From JAUIAS01 sp030425395 (lineage in GTDB: Bacteria; Pseudomonadota; Alphaproteobacteria; Rhodobacterales; Rhodobacteraceae), in assembly GCA_043553855.1 (NCBI GenBank), contig CP121336.1, forward strand, positions 744,001 to 808,000: a stretch of 64,000 nucleotides of DNA, read 5' to 3'. Under the pieces are notes generated by a model. The model searched no databases. It saw only the letters and a program-made list of their open reading frames with translations, and was not told where the DNA came from. This document shows, piece after piece, positions 17,143 through 25,658 of the stretch. The translations under genes and the position numbers were made by a program. Numbering within the stretch: position 1 is the stretch's first letter; each line of letters opens with the position of its first letter.

Positions 17143-17640
17143 ATGGACAGAACAGATATCAGCCTGATAGCCATTCGCCGCATCCTAAAAGCCACCGAAA
17201 GGTATGGCCGAAAGCTGGCCACGTCCGCCGGCGTCACGCCGGTGCAGTTCCGGGTGCTTCAGGTGGTGGGTGAAACGGGCCAGACAACCGCCAAAGGCAT
17301 TTCAAACCGCATGGGCGTATCGCAGGCGACGGTGACCGCTTTGGTGGACAAGCTGGTAAAACAGGGGCTGGTGCTGCGCCGCCGATCAGAGGTGGACCGC
17401 CGCCAGACTGACATCATCATAACCGATGAAGGCCGCGAAACCCTGACAAGCGCGCCCGATGCCCTGCAACAAAGATATGTGCGCGAGTTCGAAAAGCTGG
17501 ACGACTGGGAACAGGCGATGCTGGTTGCCGCGCTTGAACGGGTCGCAGCGATGCTGGACGCCGAAGACATTGACGCGTCGCCGGTCCTGCACACGGGTGA
17601 GCTGAGCGCCGCGCGCAACGGCGCGGCGGAACAGCCCTGA
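17143..17640 (+). CDS. ectR: MarR-family ectoine regulator (EctR-like)
   Basis: A 165-residue MarR protein. The winged helix-turn-helix is at residues about 30-100: LQVVGETGQTTAKGISNRMGVSQ, then the recognition helix region TVTALVDKLVKQGLVLRRR and the wing with the DRRQTDI motif. It is divergent from ectABC-ask, the arrangement known for EctR1/CosR, which repress ect genes at low salinity. A role in osmotic control is inferred from this position. No ligand-binding residues can be assigned by eye. Confidence 0.85.
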   Translation: MDRTDISLIAIRRILKATERYGRKLATSAGVTPVQFRVLQVVGETGQTTAKGISNRMGVSQATVTALVDKLVKQGLVLRRRSEVDRRQTDIIITDEGRETLTSAPDALQQRYVREFEKLDDWEQAMLVAALERVAAMLDAEDIDASPVLHTGELSAARNGAAEQP

Positions 17641-17660
17641 TTGCATTGAGCCGTGCGCCG

Positions 17661-18857
17661 TCAGCCGCGCACGATTTCGGGCACGCGCCCGGCGGGCGGC
17701 GTGTTCCGGCTGCGCCCTGAACAAACAGCGCCGTCGATGATCGTCATGCCAACGCCGGGCAGGTTACCAAGCTGAACCGATTCGAGGATATGTTTGCCCG
17801 GCGCATGCTGGGCCTGATCCATCAGAACGAAATCCGCGGATTTCCCGACCTCGATCAACCCGCAATCCAGATCGCGACGCCGCGCGGTGTTGCCATTGGC
17901 AAAGCAAAAGGCGATCTCGGCCGGGACATTGCCCAGCGACGACAGCATCGCTACCATCCGCATGATCCCCAGCGGCTGCACCCCGGACCCGGCCGGACCG
18001 TCGGTGCCAAGAATGAGCTGATCCAGCTTGCCCAGTTCACGCGCGGTATTCAACGTCAGGAGGGCGGCGCGTTCATTGCCATTGTGCACGATCTCAAGAG
18101 CCGCGGAGCAGTTTTCACACAGGCACACGATCTGATCATCCGGCAACGCGGAATGCCCGCCGTTGATATGGCCGACAACGTCCGTGCCGGTCTCCATCAC
18201 CATGTCGGCGTCGATCAGGCCCGAACCGGGGATCGACGGGCCGCCTGTATGGATCGTCGACTGGATGCCGTATTTGCGGGCCCAATCCACCATCTGCCGC
18301 GCGGTCTTGCCATCCTTGACGGTGCCAAGGCCGACCTCTCCCAACAGCTTGACCCCCGCGCCCGCCAGTTCCGCAAAATCTTCTTCGACCATGCCATGTT
18401 CGATCACGGGCGCGCCTGCGTGCACCTTGACGCCGGCAGGGCGGAAATTCTCGTACCAACGCTGCGAGGCGATCGCCATCGCCTTGAGCCCGACAACATC
18501 CTTGGGTCGGCCTGGCATGTGCACTTCGCCCGCCGAGATCAAGGTCGTCACCCCGCCGTGCAGGGTGGATTCGATCCAATGCAACTGTTGCTGACGCGGG
18601 GTGTAATCCCCCACAACCGGGTGAACATGGCTGTCGATCAGCCCCGGCGCCAAGGTGCATCCATTGGCATCAATCAACGTGTCGGCCCCTTCGGTATCCA
18701 GATCCGCCTCGCGGCCCCATTCCGAAATACGGCCATCCACCGCGATCAGACAATCGGCATCAAAAATCGGCTCTTCCATCTTGCCCGACAACATCAAGCC
18801 GATGTTTCGGATGACGAGTTTGCCCGCAAGAGCGGAAGAAGGTGCAGCGTCTGCCAT
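17661..18857 (-). CDS. ena: Enamidase-like amidohydrolase
   Basis: A 398-residue metal-dependent hydrolase that closely follows Eubacterium barkeri enamidase, which opens 1,4,5,6-tetrahydro-6-oxonicotinate to 2-formylglutarate and ammonia. Metal ligands His77 and His79 lie in DSHVHP. Shared family segments are GDYTPRQQQ, TLHGGVTTLISAG, MPGRPKD, LLGEVGLGT, HTGGPSIPGSG, GHINGGHSA, LGTDGPAGSG and a C-terminal SRNTPPAGR. It is divergent from the molybdenum-hydroxylase and hnr genes, which supply the two preceding reactions of the same pathway. The assignment rests on remembered family motifs plus context, so a related lactam substrate is possible. Confidence 0.82.
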   Translation of the reverse strand: MADAAPSSALAGKLVIRNIGLMLSGKMEEPIFDADCLIAVDGRISEWGREADLDTEGADTLIDANGCTLAPGLIDSHVHPVVGDYTPRQQQLHWIESTLHGGVTTLISAGEVHMPGRPKDVVGLKAMAIASQRWYENFRPAGVKVHAGAPVIEHGMVEEDFAELAGAGVKLLGEVGLGTVKDGKTARQMVDWARKYGIQSTIHTGGPSIPGSGLIDADMVMETGTDVVGHINGGHSALPDDQIVCLCENCSAALEIVHNGNERAALLTLNTARELGKLDQLILGTDGPAGSGVQPLGIMRMVAMLSSLGNVPAEIAFCFANGNTARRRDLDCGLIEVGKSADFVLMDQAQHAPGKHILESVQLGNLPGVGMTIIDGAVCSGRSRNTPPAGRVPEIVRG

Positions 18858-18878
18858 TGGTTTATCTCCCCGTGTTTC

Positions 18879-18893
18879 ATTTGAACGCTAACA
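18879..18893. promoter_or_regulatory. Candidate pathway operator, site 1
   Basis: ATTTGAACGCTAACA, 22 bases upstream of the enamidase start. It matches site 2 (19050-19064) at 13 of 15 positions and shares TTTG-N4-CWAACA with a site in the Rieske-gene promoter region (26776). Flanking GTTTC/GAAAC adds dyad symmetry. Confidence 0.45.
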
Positions 18894-19019
18894 GAAACCG
18901 ATCCGCGATCAAGTGTTTCGCACGGGCCCAATGGCCCGGTATCCGGTTGCTGGCGCACAGGTTTCATCTGCGCGCCGCCGACGAACTGAGCGTGAGCCCC
19001 ATCAGAATAACGAAAGGGT

Positions 19020-19025
19020 TTGACA
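19020..19025 (+). promoter_or_regulatory. Possible -35 box of the Mo-hydroxylase operon
   Basis: A consensus TTGACA 82 bases upstream of the GTG at 19107. A -10 box is not obvious; the best nearby candidate is in the CTTTCTTATT stretch (19043-19052), immediately followed by operator site 2. Confidence 0.35.
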
Positions 19026-19040
19026 GAATCCCGATCAGGC

Positions 19041-19071
19041 GGCTTTCTTATTTGTACGCAAACAAAAAGCC
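19041..19071. promoter_or_regulatory. Dyad containing candidate pathway operator, site 2
   Basis: ATTTGTACGCAAACA (19050-19064) is nested in a larger dyad whose outer arms are GGCTTT (19041-19046) and AAAGCC (19066-19071) and whose inner arms are TTTG and CAAA around TACG. It could be a repressor operator or form a hairpin in the leader RNA of the downstream operon. Confidence 0.5.
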
Positions 19072-19106
19072 GGTGAAACAATCGGCACGCAATCAGGGAG
19101 CGACCG

Positions 19107-19940
19107 GTGAGCTATCATCGCCCAGACAGGATTGAAGACGCATTCGCCGCATTGGCAGCGGATGCTTCCGTCATTGCAGGCGGGACCGACTGGTATCCCG
19201 CGCGCGGGGACGGGCCTTTGCCGGACAATGTGCTCGACATCACGCGCCTGCCCGGATTTTCCGGGATTGCGCGGGATGGGCAGGGATGGCGCATCGGCGC
19301 CACGACGACATGGACCGCGATTGCGCGCGCAGACCTGCCCGCCTGCTTTGACGGCCTGCGGGCCGCCGCGCGCGAGGTCGGATCGCTCCAGATCCAGAAT
19401 GCGGGAACCATCGGAGGCAACCTGTGCAATGCGTCGCCTGCGGCGGACGGGGTGCCGGCCTTGCTGACGCTGGATGCACAGGTGCGGCTGGTATCTCCGC
19501 GCGGGCCGCGGGACATGCCGCTTGCCGATTTTATCCTTGGTCCGCGCAGAACGGCACGCAGTGGCGATGAGCTGCTGCAATCGCTTTGGATACCGGACCC
19601 CGGCGCGGGAACCGGTGCGTTCCAAAAACTGGGGTCGCGCAAATATCTGGTGATCTCCATTGCCATGGTCGCGTCGCTGGCCCGCGTCGAAGCCGGGCAG
19701 ATGCGCGACGTGCGGGTGGCTGTGGGGGCTTGCGGCCCGGTGGCCACACGACTGCGTGATCTGGAAACCGCTCTGGAAGGACACGCCGTGGACGACGCCG
19801 CAGGCATCGTAGAGGCGGCACCGCTTGGAACATTGTCGCCCATTTCGGATGTGCGCGGCAGCGCCGAATACCGATTGGATGCGGTGCGCGACATGATCTT
19901 GCGCGCACTGGTCACGTCATTCGGAGGCAGCCATGGATAA
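19107..19940 (+). CDS. Molybdenum hydroxylase FAD-binding subunit
   Basis: A 277-residue FAD subunit of the xanthine dehydrogenase family (CoxM/NdhF type). The N-terminal FAD motif is SVIAGGTDWYP (residues about 21-31), and the second is VGSLQIQNAGTIGGNLCNASPAAD (about 90-113), which wraps the flavin. It starts with GTG, six bases after an AGGGAG ribosome site. It would carry electrons from the Fe-S/Mo partner, encoded by the next gene with an eight-base overlap, to an acceptor. Context points to hydroxylation of an N-heteroaromatic ring such as nicotinate. Confidence 0.9.
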   Translation: MSYHRPDRIEDAFAALAADASVIAGGTDWYPARGDGPLPDNVLDITRLPGFSGIARDGQGWRIGATTTWTAIARADLPACFDGLRAAAREVGSLQIQNAGTIGGNLCNASPAADGVPALLTLDAQVRLVSPRGPRDMPLADFILGPRRTARSGDELLQSLWIPDPGAGTGAFQKLGSRKYLVISIAMVASLARVEAGQMRDVRVAVGACGPVATRLRDLETALEGHAVDDAAGIVEAAPLGTLSPISDVRGSAEYRLDAVRDMILRALVTSFGGSHG

Positions 19941-22674
19941 GGCGCTCGACGTGACCAGCTTCACGCTGAATGGTTCGGACGTCTCGGTGGCACCGGCCCC
20001 GGGCGAAAGGTTGTCGCACAGCCTGCGCGAACGGCTGGATGCGCGCGACGTCAAGGTCGGCTGCAACGCGGGCGATTGCGGTGCCTGTACCGTTCTGGTC
20101 GACGGGGCACCCGTCTGTGCCTGCCTGATGCCCACGGCGCAGGCGCAGGGCACCGTTGTGGAAACACAGGCTGGACTGGTTGAGCGCGACGACATCGCCC
20201 AACGCCTTGCCGATAGTTTTCACGCCCATCAGGCCGCCCAATGCGGCATCTGCACTCCCGGCATGATGACCGCCGCCGTGGCCTTGCTGCGCGATACCCG
20301 ATCGCCGGATCATGCCCAGGCGGAAGACGCCCTTGGCGGGGTGCTGTGCCGGTGCACCGGATATCGCAAGATCATCGACGCGGTTGTCGCGGCGGGGCAT
20401 GGCCCGATTACCGCCGAACCCGTATCCGGCGACGTGGGCACCTCGCTCACCCGGCTGGACGGACGCCCCAAGGTCGACGGAACCGAACGTTTCGGAGATG
20501 ACGTGGCCCGGCAGGATACGCTTGTCCTGCGCGTGATCCGTTCGCCGCACCATCACGCCGAATTCACCATCGGAGATCTTGACGCGTTCCAGCGCGCCCA
20601 TCCTTGGGTGGCGCTGGTGCTGACCGCGTCGGACATTCCCGGCCGCAACCGCTTTGGCGTGATCCCGGGATTCATCGACCAGCCGGTCTTTGCCGAAGGA
20701 CTGGCCCGCCACAGGGGCGAGGCCATCGCCGCCATCGTCGGCCCTGCCGAGGAGATCTCCCGCTTCGACCCGCAAGATTTCCCCGTTGAGTGGACCCCGT
20801 TGCCGCCGATGCTTACGCCGGAAGAGGCCATGGTGCCCGGCGCGGCACAACTGCATGACGGGCATGCCGACAACGTCCTGTGTCAGGGGTTCGTCAAACA
20901 TGGCGATGCCGAAACCGCGCTAGCTCGGGCCGAACTGAGCGTCGAGGCGACGTTTGAAACCGCCTATGTCGAACATGGCTATATCGAACCAGAGGCCGGT
21001 TTCGCCGAGGTAGTGGACGGGCGGCTGCACGTGCACGGCTGCACGCAGGCGGCTGTCATGGATCAGGAAACACTGGCCACCATCCTTGCGCTGCCTCTGG
21101 AAGACATCCGGGTGGTGCCGACCGCGACAGGTGGCGGGTTCGGGTCCAAGATCGACGTGTCGTTCCAACCCTTTATCGCGCTCGCCGCTCTCAGGCTGAA
21201 TGCACCTGTGCGCATCACTTATTCGCGTCAGGAAAGCATGGCGTCCACAACCAAACGCCACCCGTCGTCCATCACGCTCAGGATCGGTGCAACCCGCGAT
21301 GGCGCGATCTCGGGGATGCGGTTTGACGGCATTTTCAACACAGGTGCCTATGCAAGCTGGGGACCGACAGTGGCCAATCGCGTGCCGATCCATGCTTCGG
21401 GTCCATACCGGGTGCGCGACTATGTGGCGACAGCACGCGGCATCTATACAAACGGCACGCCATCCGGAGCGTTCCGGGGCTTTGGGGTGCCGCAATCGGC
21501 TGTGGCGCAAGAAGTGCTGTTTGACGAACTCGCCGCAAAGCTGGATCAGGATCCGCTGGAATTCCGCATTGCCAACGCGCTGGAAAACGGGATGCCAACG
21601 GTCTGTTCCCAAGTGTTTGAGCAAGGCGTCGGGATCACCGCCAGCCTTGAGGCCTTGCGCCCCGCGTGGACTGAATTGAACCGTGACTGCGATGCCTTCA
21701 ACGCACAGCATCAGGCCCGCAAGCGCGGCGTTGGCGTGGCGGGTGGCTGGTATGGCTGCGGCAACACATCTCTGCCCAACCCGTCAACCATCAAGGCGGG
21801 GGTGCGCGCAGACGGCACCGTGGTGCTGCATCAAGGGGCGGCGGACATCGGACAGGGGTCCAACACCGTCATTCCCCAGATTTTCGCGCGCGCGCTGGGG
21901 GCGGATGTGCTCCGGATCGCCATCGTGGATGGCGACACCGACCGCACCCCCGACGCGGGCAAGACATCCGCCTCCCGGCAGACCTTTGTGACCGGCAATG
22001 CCGCGCGTCTGGCCGGTGAGGCGTTGCGGCGGCAGATCCTGTCACATGTGAACGCCGCGGACGATTCCCGCATTGATCTGGGCGACGGCGTGCAGGTCAT
22101 CGACGGTGCCGCGACACATCGCCTGCGGCTGGACCATCTGGAACCCGACGCCGACGGCTATGTCATGCGGGTGCTGGAAAGCTATGACCCCCCGACCAAA
22201 CCGCTCGACGAAAATGGTCAGGGAGACCCTTATGCGCAATATGGCTATGCCGCGCATCTGGCCATGGTCGAGGTCGATCTGAAGCTCGGGACCACGCGTG
22301 TTCTTCACATGGTTGCGGCCCATGATGTCGGCTGCGCGATCAATCCGCTTCTGGTCGAAGGCCAGATACATGGCGGCGTGGCCCAGGGGCTGGGCATGGC
22401 CCTGATGGAGGAATACCTCCCGGGCCGCACAGAGAACCTGCATGATTACCTGATCCCGACCTTTGGCGACGTCCCCCCGATCGATACGATCATTATCGAA
22501 GAACCGGATGCGCATGGGCCTTACGGGGCAAAGGGGCTGGGCGAACATGCGTTGATCCCCACCGCACCGGCCATTCTGAATGCGATCACACGGGCCACCG
22601 GCGCACGTTTGCGCCGCCTGCCCGTGACACCCGCCCGGCTCAGGGCTGCGATCAGGCAGGCCGGCCATGATTGA
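19933..22674 (+). CDS. Molybdenum hydroxylase, fused 2Fe-2S and Mo-binding subunit
   Basis: A 913-residue fusion. Residues 1-160 form the small subunit: plant-type 2Fe-2S cysteines Cys44, Cys49, Cys52 and Cys64 (CNAGDCGAC), then the second cluster in QCGICTPGMM and CRCTG. Residues about 170-913 form the molybdopterin-binding large subunit, with TGGGFGSK (Mo-cofactor loop), GAFRGFG and the catalytic Glu near residue 871 in KGLGEHA. In most relatives these are separate proteins. With the FAD subunit it should hydroxylate a ring carbon next to nitrogen. Substrate identity is inferred from the neighbouring hnr and ena homologues. Confidence 0.92.
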   Translation: MDKALDVTSFTLNGSDVSVAPAPGERLSHSLRERLDARDVKVGCNAGDCGACTVLVDGAPVCACLMPTAQAQGTVVETQAGLVERDDIAQRLADSFHAHQAAQCGICTPGMMTAAVALLRDTRSPDHAQAEDALGGVLCRCTGYRKIIDAVVAAGHGPITAEPVSGDVGTSLTRLDGRPKVDGTERFGDDVARQDTLVLRVIRSPHHHAEFTIGDLDAFQRAHPWVALVLTASDIPGRNRFGVIPGFIDQPVFAEGLARHRGEAIAAIVGPAEEISRFDPQDFPVEWTPLPPMLTPEEAMVPGAAQLHDGHADNVLCQGFVKHGDAETALARAELSVEATFETAYVEHGYIEPEAGFAEVVDGRLHVHGCTQAAVMDQETLATILALPLEDIRVVPTATGGGFGSKIDVSFQPFIALAALRLNAPVRITYSRQESMASTTKRHPSSITLRIGATRDGAISGMRFDGIFNTGAYASWGPTVANRVPIHASGPYRVRDYVATARGIYTNGTPSGAFRGFGVPQSAVAQEVLFDELAAKLDQDPLEFRIANALENGMPTVCSQVFEQGVGITASLEALRPAWTELNRDCDAFNAQHQARKRGVGVAGGWYGCGNTSLPNPSTIKAGVRADGTVVLHQGAADIGQGSNTVIPQIFARALGADVLRIAIVDGDTDRTPDAGKTSASRQTFVTGNAARLAGEALRRQILSHVNAADDSRIDLGDGVQVIDGAATHRLRLDHLEPDADGYVMRVLESYDPPTKPLDENGQGDPYAQYGYAAHLAMVEVDLKLGTTRVLHMVAAHDVGCAINPLLVEGQIHGGVAQGLGMALMEEYLPGRTENLHDYLIPTFGDVPPIDTIIIEEPDAHGPYGAKGLGEHALIPTAPAILNAITRATGARLRRLPVTPARLRAAIRQAGHD

Positions 22675-22703
22675 TCTTCCATCCCCACTCACAGGAGGCG
22701 ACC

Positions 22704-24200
22704 ATGCCTGACGACAGTGCCCGCACGACGCCCGCCGAAAAGATCCGCTGCGATGCCTGCCCGGTGATGTGTTACATCGCGGACGGCAAGACCGGGGCCT
22801 GTAACCGCTATGCCAACCACGATGGGGTTCTGGTGCGGCTGGATCCGCTGACCGTAATCGAAAGCGGCGCGCAGGCGGTGGAATTCCTGCCTTCCTCCGG
22901 GGATGCGCAGGATTGGGATGGCGACGTGATTCAGGGACACCGAACCTTTGTCACCGCAGTCGGAGCGGGCACGACCTATCCCGACTACAAACCGGCCCCC
23001 TTTATCGTCAGCCAAGAAGTCGAGGGCGTGGATATGGTCACCGTGGTGACCGAAGGCATCTACAGCTATTGCGGCGTCAAGGTGAAGATCGACACCGACC
23101 GTTTCATCGGGCACGAGCGCGACGTGGTGCGCGTGGACGGCGAAGCAATCGGCCATGTGATGACATCCGAATACGGGTCCAAGATGCTGTCGCTGGGCGG
23201 TGTTGAACATCTCACCGGCGGGTCCAAGAAGGAAGGCCGCGTAACCTGCGATGCCCTGATGCAGCTTTGCAACCGTGAAGCCGTCGAAATGCAGATAGAC
23301 GGCGGTGCGACGGTCATCGTGCAGGCGGGCAAGCCGCCAATCATCAACGGCGAACCGGAACGGCTGATGCGGGTCGGTTGCGGATCCGCCACCATCGGCA
23401 TGTTCGCCAAGCAATGGGAAGGCCACGTGGACGAGGTGATCGTCGTGGACGACCACATTACCGGCGTGTTGACCGAACATGAGGCGGGCAAGCAACTGGG
23501 CATGACCCCCTCGGGCATCCGCATCAACGGGCGGCGGTCCACGCCCGGTCGCTATTTCCAGGTGGCCGAGCCGGGCACGGGCTGGGGCGGCACCGATGTC
23601 GAAGACCCGTTGACCATTTTGCGGCCCGCCGATCCCAAGCGCGCCTGGGCTGGTCTGCGCCTGCTGATGGTATCGACCACGGGCGAACAATGGGCCTATT
23701 TCGTGCTGGATGACGCGCTTGAACCGCAGCCCGCTGAAATGCCCGAAAGCCTGCGGCTGACGTGCGAACGTATCGCCGAGAATTGTGAACCGTCGCTGTG
23801 TTCGGTGCTGTTCATGGGCGGCGCGGGTGGCAGCCTCCGGGCCGGTGTCACGGAAAACCCTGTGCGCCTGACCCGGTCGGTCAAGGATGCGCTGACCTAT
23901 GTGTCCTGCGGCGGGGCGGAGGCCTATGTCTGGCCCGGAGGCGGGATCACCTTCATGGTGGATGTGATGGAGATGCCCACCAATTCCTTTGGCTATGTGC
24001 CGACACCCGCGCTTGTCGCACCGATCGAGTTTACCCTGCCCGTGTCGGATTACACCGCGCTTGGCGGTCATGTGGACAACATCCGGCCCGTGGAAACCGT
24101 TCTTAACCCCGATATTCGCAAGGTTTTGCCAAAAGGCGGGCCCGATCCGCACGCACGCCAGCGCCACAAATCGGCCCATGTCCGCAAGGGCCGCGCATGA
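22704..24200 (+). CDS. hnr: 6-hydroxynicotinate reductase homologue
   Basis: A 498-residue Fe-S flavoprotein resembling Hnr of Eubacterium barkeri, which reduces 6-hydroxynicotinate to 1,4,5,6-tetrahydro-6-oxonicotinate. The N-terminal Cys16, Cys19, Cys23 and Cys33 (CDACPVMC-x9-C) look like a 4Fe-4S site, and more cysteines occur at SYCG, VGCGSAT and CERIAENCEPSLC. Purified Hnr contains covalent flavin and several Fe-S clusters. A TGVLT stretch at 253-257 loosely resembles an ApbE flavinylation site, without matching it exactly. The start follows AGGAGG. It lies 29 bases after the Mo subunit and overlaps the UPF0280 gene by four bases. A low-potential electron donor is not encoded nearby. Confidence 0.82.
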   Translation: MPDDSARTTPAEKIRCDACPVMCYIADGKTGACNRYANHDGVLVRLDPLTVIESGAQAVEFLPSSGDAQDWDGDVIQGHRTFVTAVGAGTTYPDYKPAPFIVSQEVEGVDMVTVVTEGIYSYCGVKVKIDTDRFIGHERDVVRVDGEAIGHVMTSEYGSKMLSLGGVEHLTGGSKKEGRVTCDALMQLCNREAVEMQIDGGATVIVQAGKPPIINGEPERLMRVGCGSATIGMFAKQWEGHVDEVIVVDDHITGVLTEHEAGKQLGMTPSGIRINGRRSTPGRYFQVAEPGTGWGGTDVEDPLTILRPADPKRAWAGLRLLMVSTTGEQWAYFVLDDALEPQPAEMPESLRLTCERIAENCEPSLCSVLFMGGAGGSLRAGVTENPVRLTRSVKDALTYVSCGGAEAYVWPGGGITFMVDVMEMPTNSFGYVPTPALVAPIEFTLPVSDYTALGGHVDNIRPVETVLNPDIRKVLPKGGPDPHARQRHKSAHVRKGRA

Positions 24201-25081
24201 AAGGGCCGCAGGCCGCCCGCCTGCCCGGCAACCGTCTGCACCTGCAGCACGGGCCGATTGAACTTGTGATTGGAGCAGATGGCGACACCGAGGTCGCCTT
24301 TGCCGCCGCGCACGGGCGGTTTGCCACCGTGCTGGAAGAGCTGGTCGCCGAACTGCCCCTGCTGCGCGATGCTGTCGGACAATGGCCGGCAAGCCCGGTT
24401 GCGCGACGCATGGTCAGCGCCTGCCAACCCCATGCCGCGAACGCCTTTGTCACCCCTATGGCCGCCGTCGCCGGATCGGTCGCAGACGAAATATTGCAGG
24501 CGATGTTTCAGGCGACGCCTCTGTCGCGTGCCTATGTCAATAACGGCGGGGATATCGCCATCTGGCTGACCGGCAAGGCAAGCTTCCGCATTGCCATGTC
24601 CGGCCTTGCAGGCGACGAACTTGGCCGGATCGCCCTCACCACTGACCAACCATCGCGCGGGATCGCCACCAGCGGACGGGGCGGGCGCAGCCTATCCATG
24701 GGAATCGCCGAAAGCGTGACCGTTCTGGCCCGCAATGCCGCCGCGGCGGATGTCGCCGCGACGCTGATCGGCAATGCCACGGATTTACCCGGCCACCCCG
24801 CAATCACCCGGCAGGCAGCCCGTGATTTGCATCCCGACAGCGATCTTGGCGCGCGCCCGGTGGTTACCGATGTCGCGCCACTCTCGCACGCGGAAATCAC
24901 CTGCGCCCTTTCATCGGGCATGGCCTGCGCGCGCGACATGCGCGACAATGGGCTTATAGATGCCGCAGCACTGACCCTGCGCGGCGAAACCGTTGTGGTG
25001 GGGGACGGCATCGCGATGCCCGGCCTGCCCATCCCGAATACAGACACACACCCAATCGAAAGGATCCCCCTGCATGCCTGA
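24197..25081 (+). CDS. UPF0280 family (ApbE-like fold) protein
   Basis: A 294-residue protein of the UPF0280 family, which is structurally related to ApbE FAD:protein FMN transferases. Visible segments are AAVAGSVADEIL, the glycine-rich SRAYVNNGGDIAIWL (residues about 110-124), and RGIATSGRGGRSLSMGIAESVTVLA, the counterpart of the ApbE region that includes the substrate Thr. Its position directly after the hnr homologue, with a four-base overlap, makes a flavin-attachment role for that enzyme a reasonable hypothesis. No activity is established for the family. Confidence 0.78.
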   Translation: MKGPQAARLPGNRLHLQHGPIELVIGADGDTEVAFAAAHGRFATVLEELVAELPLLRDAVGQWPASPVARRMVSACQPHAANAFVTPMAAVAGSVADEILQAMFQATPLSRAYVNNGGDIAIWLTGKASFRIAMSGLAGDELGRIALTTDQPSRGIATSGRGGRSLSMGIAESVTVLARNAAAADVAATLIGNATDLPGHPAITRQAARDLHPDSDLGARPVVTDVAPLSHAEITCALSSGMACARDMRDNGLIDAAALTLRGETVVVGDGIAMPGLPIPNTDTHPIERIPLHA

Positions 25082-25658
25082 GGTCGATATCCGCAAACTC
25101 GTCACATCCGTCGAGGACATCTATCACGAGGGCGGCCCACGCGCGAACGAACCTGTGCGCCGGGGCTATATCATGGCGGTGATCCACAATCCGTATGCCG
25201 GGCGCTATGTCGAGGACATCCAACCGTTCATGGAAGATCTCAAACCGTTGGGCCTGATGATGGCGCAGCGCCTGTTAAAGGAAATGGGCGGCGACGCCAC
25301 GTTGATCGAAGGCTATGGCAAGGGCGCGATCATTGGCGCAGGCGGCGAATTGGAGCATGGCGCATTGTGGCACGCACCCGGCGGTTATGTCATGCGCGAG
25401 GTGATCGGCGGATCAAAAGCTATCGTGCCATCCAGCAAAAAGGTCGGAGGCGTCGGAACACGCCTTGATGTGCCTGTGACGCACGTGAACGCATCTTATG
25501 TGCGCAGCCACTTTGATTCCATAGAAGTGGGCATAAATGATGCGCCACGCCATGACGAAATGGCCGTCATTCTGGTCATGACAACCGGCGCGCGGGTTCA
25601 CAACCGCGCGGGCGGGCTGGACGCCAAGGACATCAAGGGAGAGGACGGACTGAGATGA
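25074..25658 (+). CDS. DUF1185 (amino acid synthesis family) protein, copy 1
   Basis: A 194-residue protein of Pfam AA_synth/DUF1185. Structures of this family have a chorismate-mutase-like fold, and a role in amino-acid metabolism was only suggested. Conserved patches are HNPYAGRYVED, EGYGKGAIIGAGGELEHGALWH, IVPSSKKVG, LDVPVTH and YVRSHFD. It overlaps the UPF0280 gene by eight bases and the second DUF1185 gene by four. Placement after ring-reduction genes suggests it acts on a pathway intermediate, but the reaction is unknown. Confidence 0.85.
   Translation: MPEVDIRKLVTSVEDIYHEGGPRANEPVRRGYIMAVIHNPYAGRYVEDIQPFMEDLKPLGLMMAQRLLKEMGGDATLIEGYGKGAIIGAGGELEHGALWHAPGGYVMREVIGGSKAIVPSSKKVGGVGTRLDVPVTHVNASYVRSHFDSIEVGINDAPRHDEMAVILVMTTGARVHNRAGGLDAKDIKGEDGLR

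Noticed and set aside
22689..24392. 567-codon open frame opposite the hnr homologue
   Set aside because: Antisense shadow; no recognisable motif and no ribosome site.
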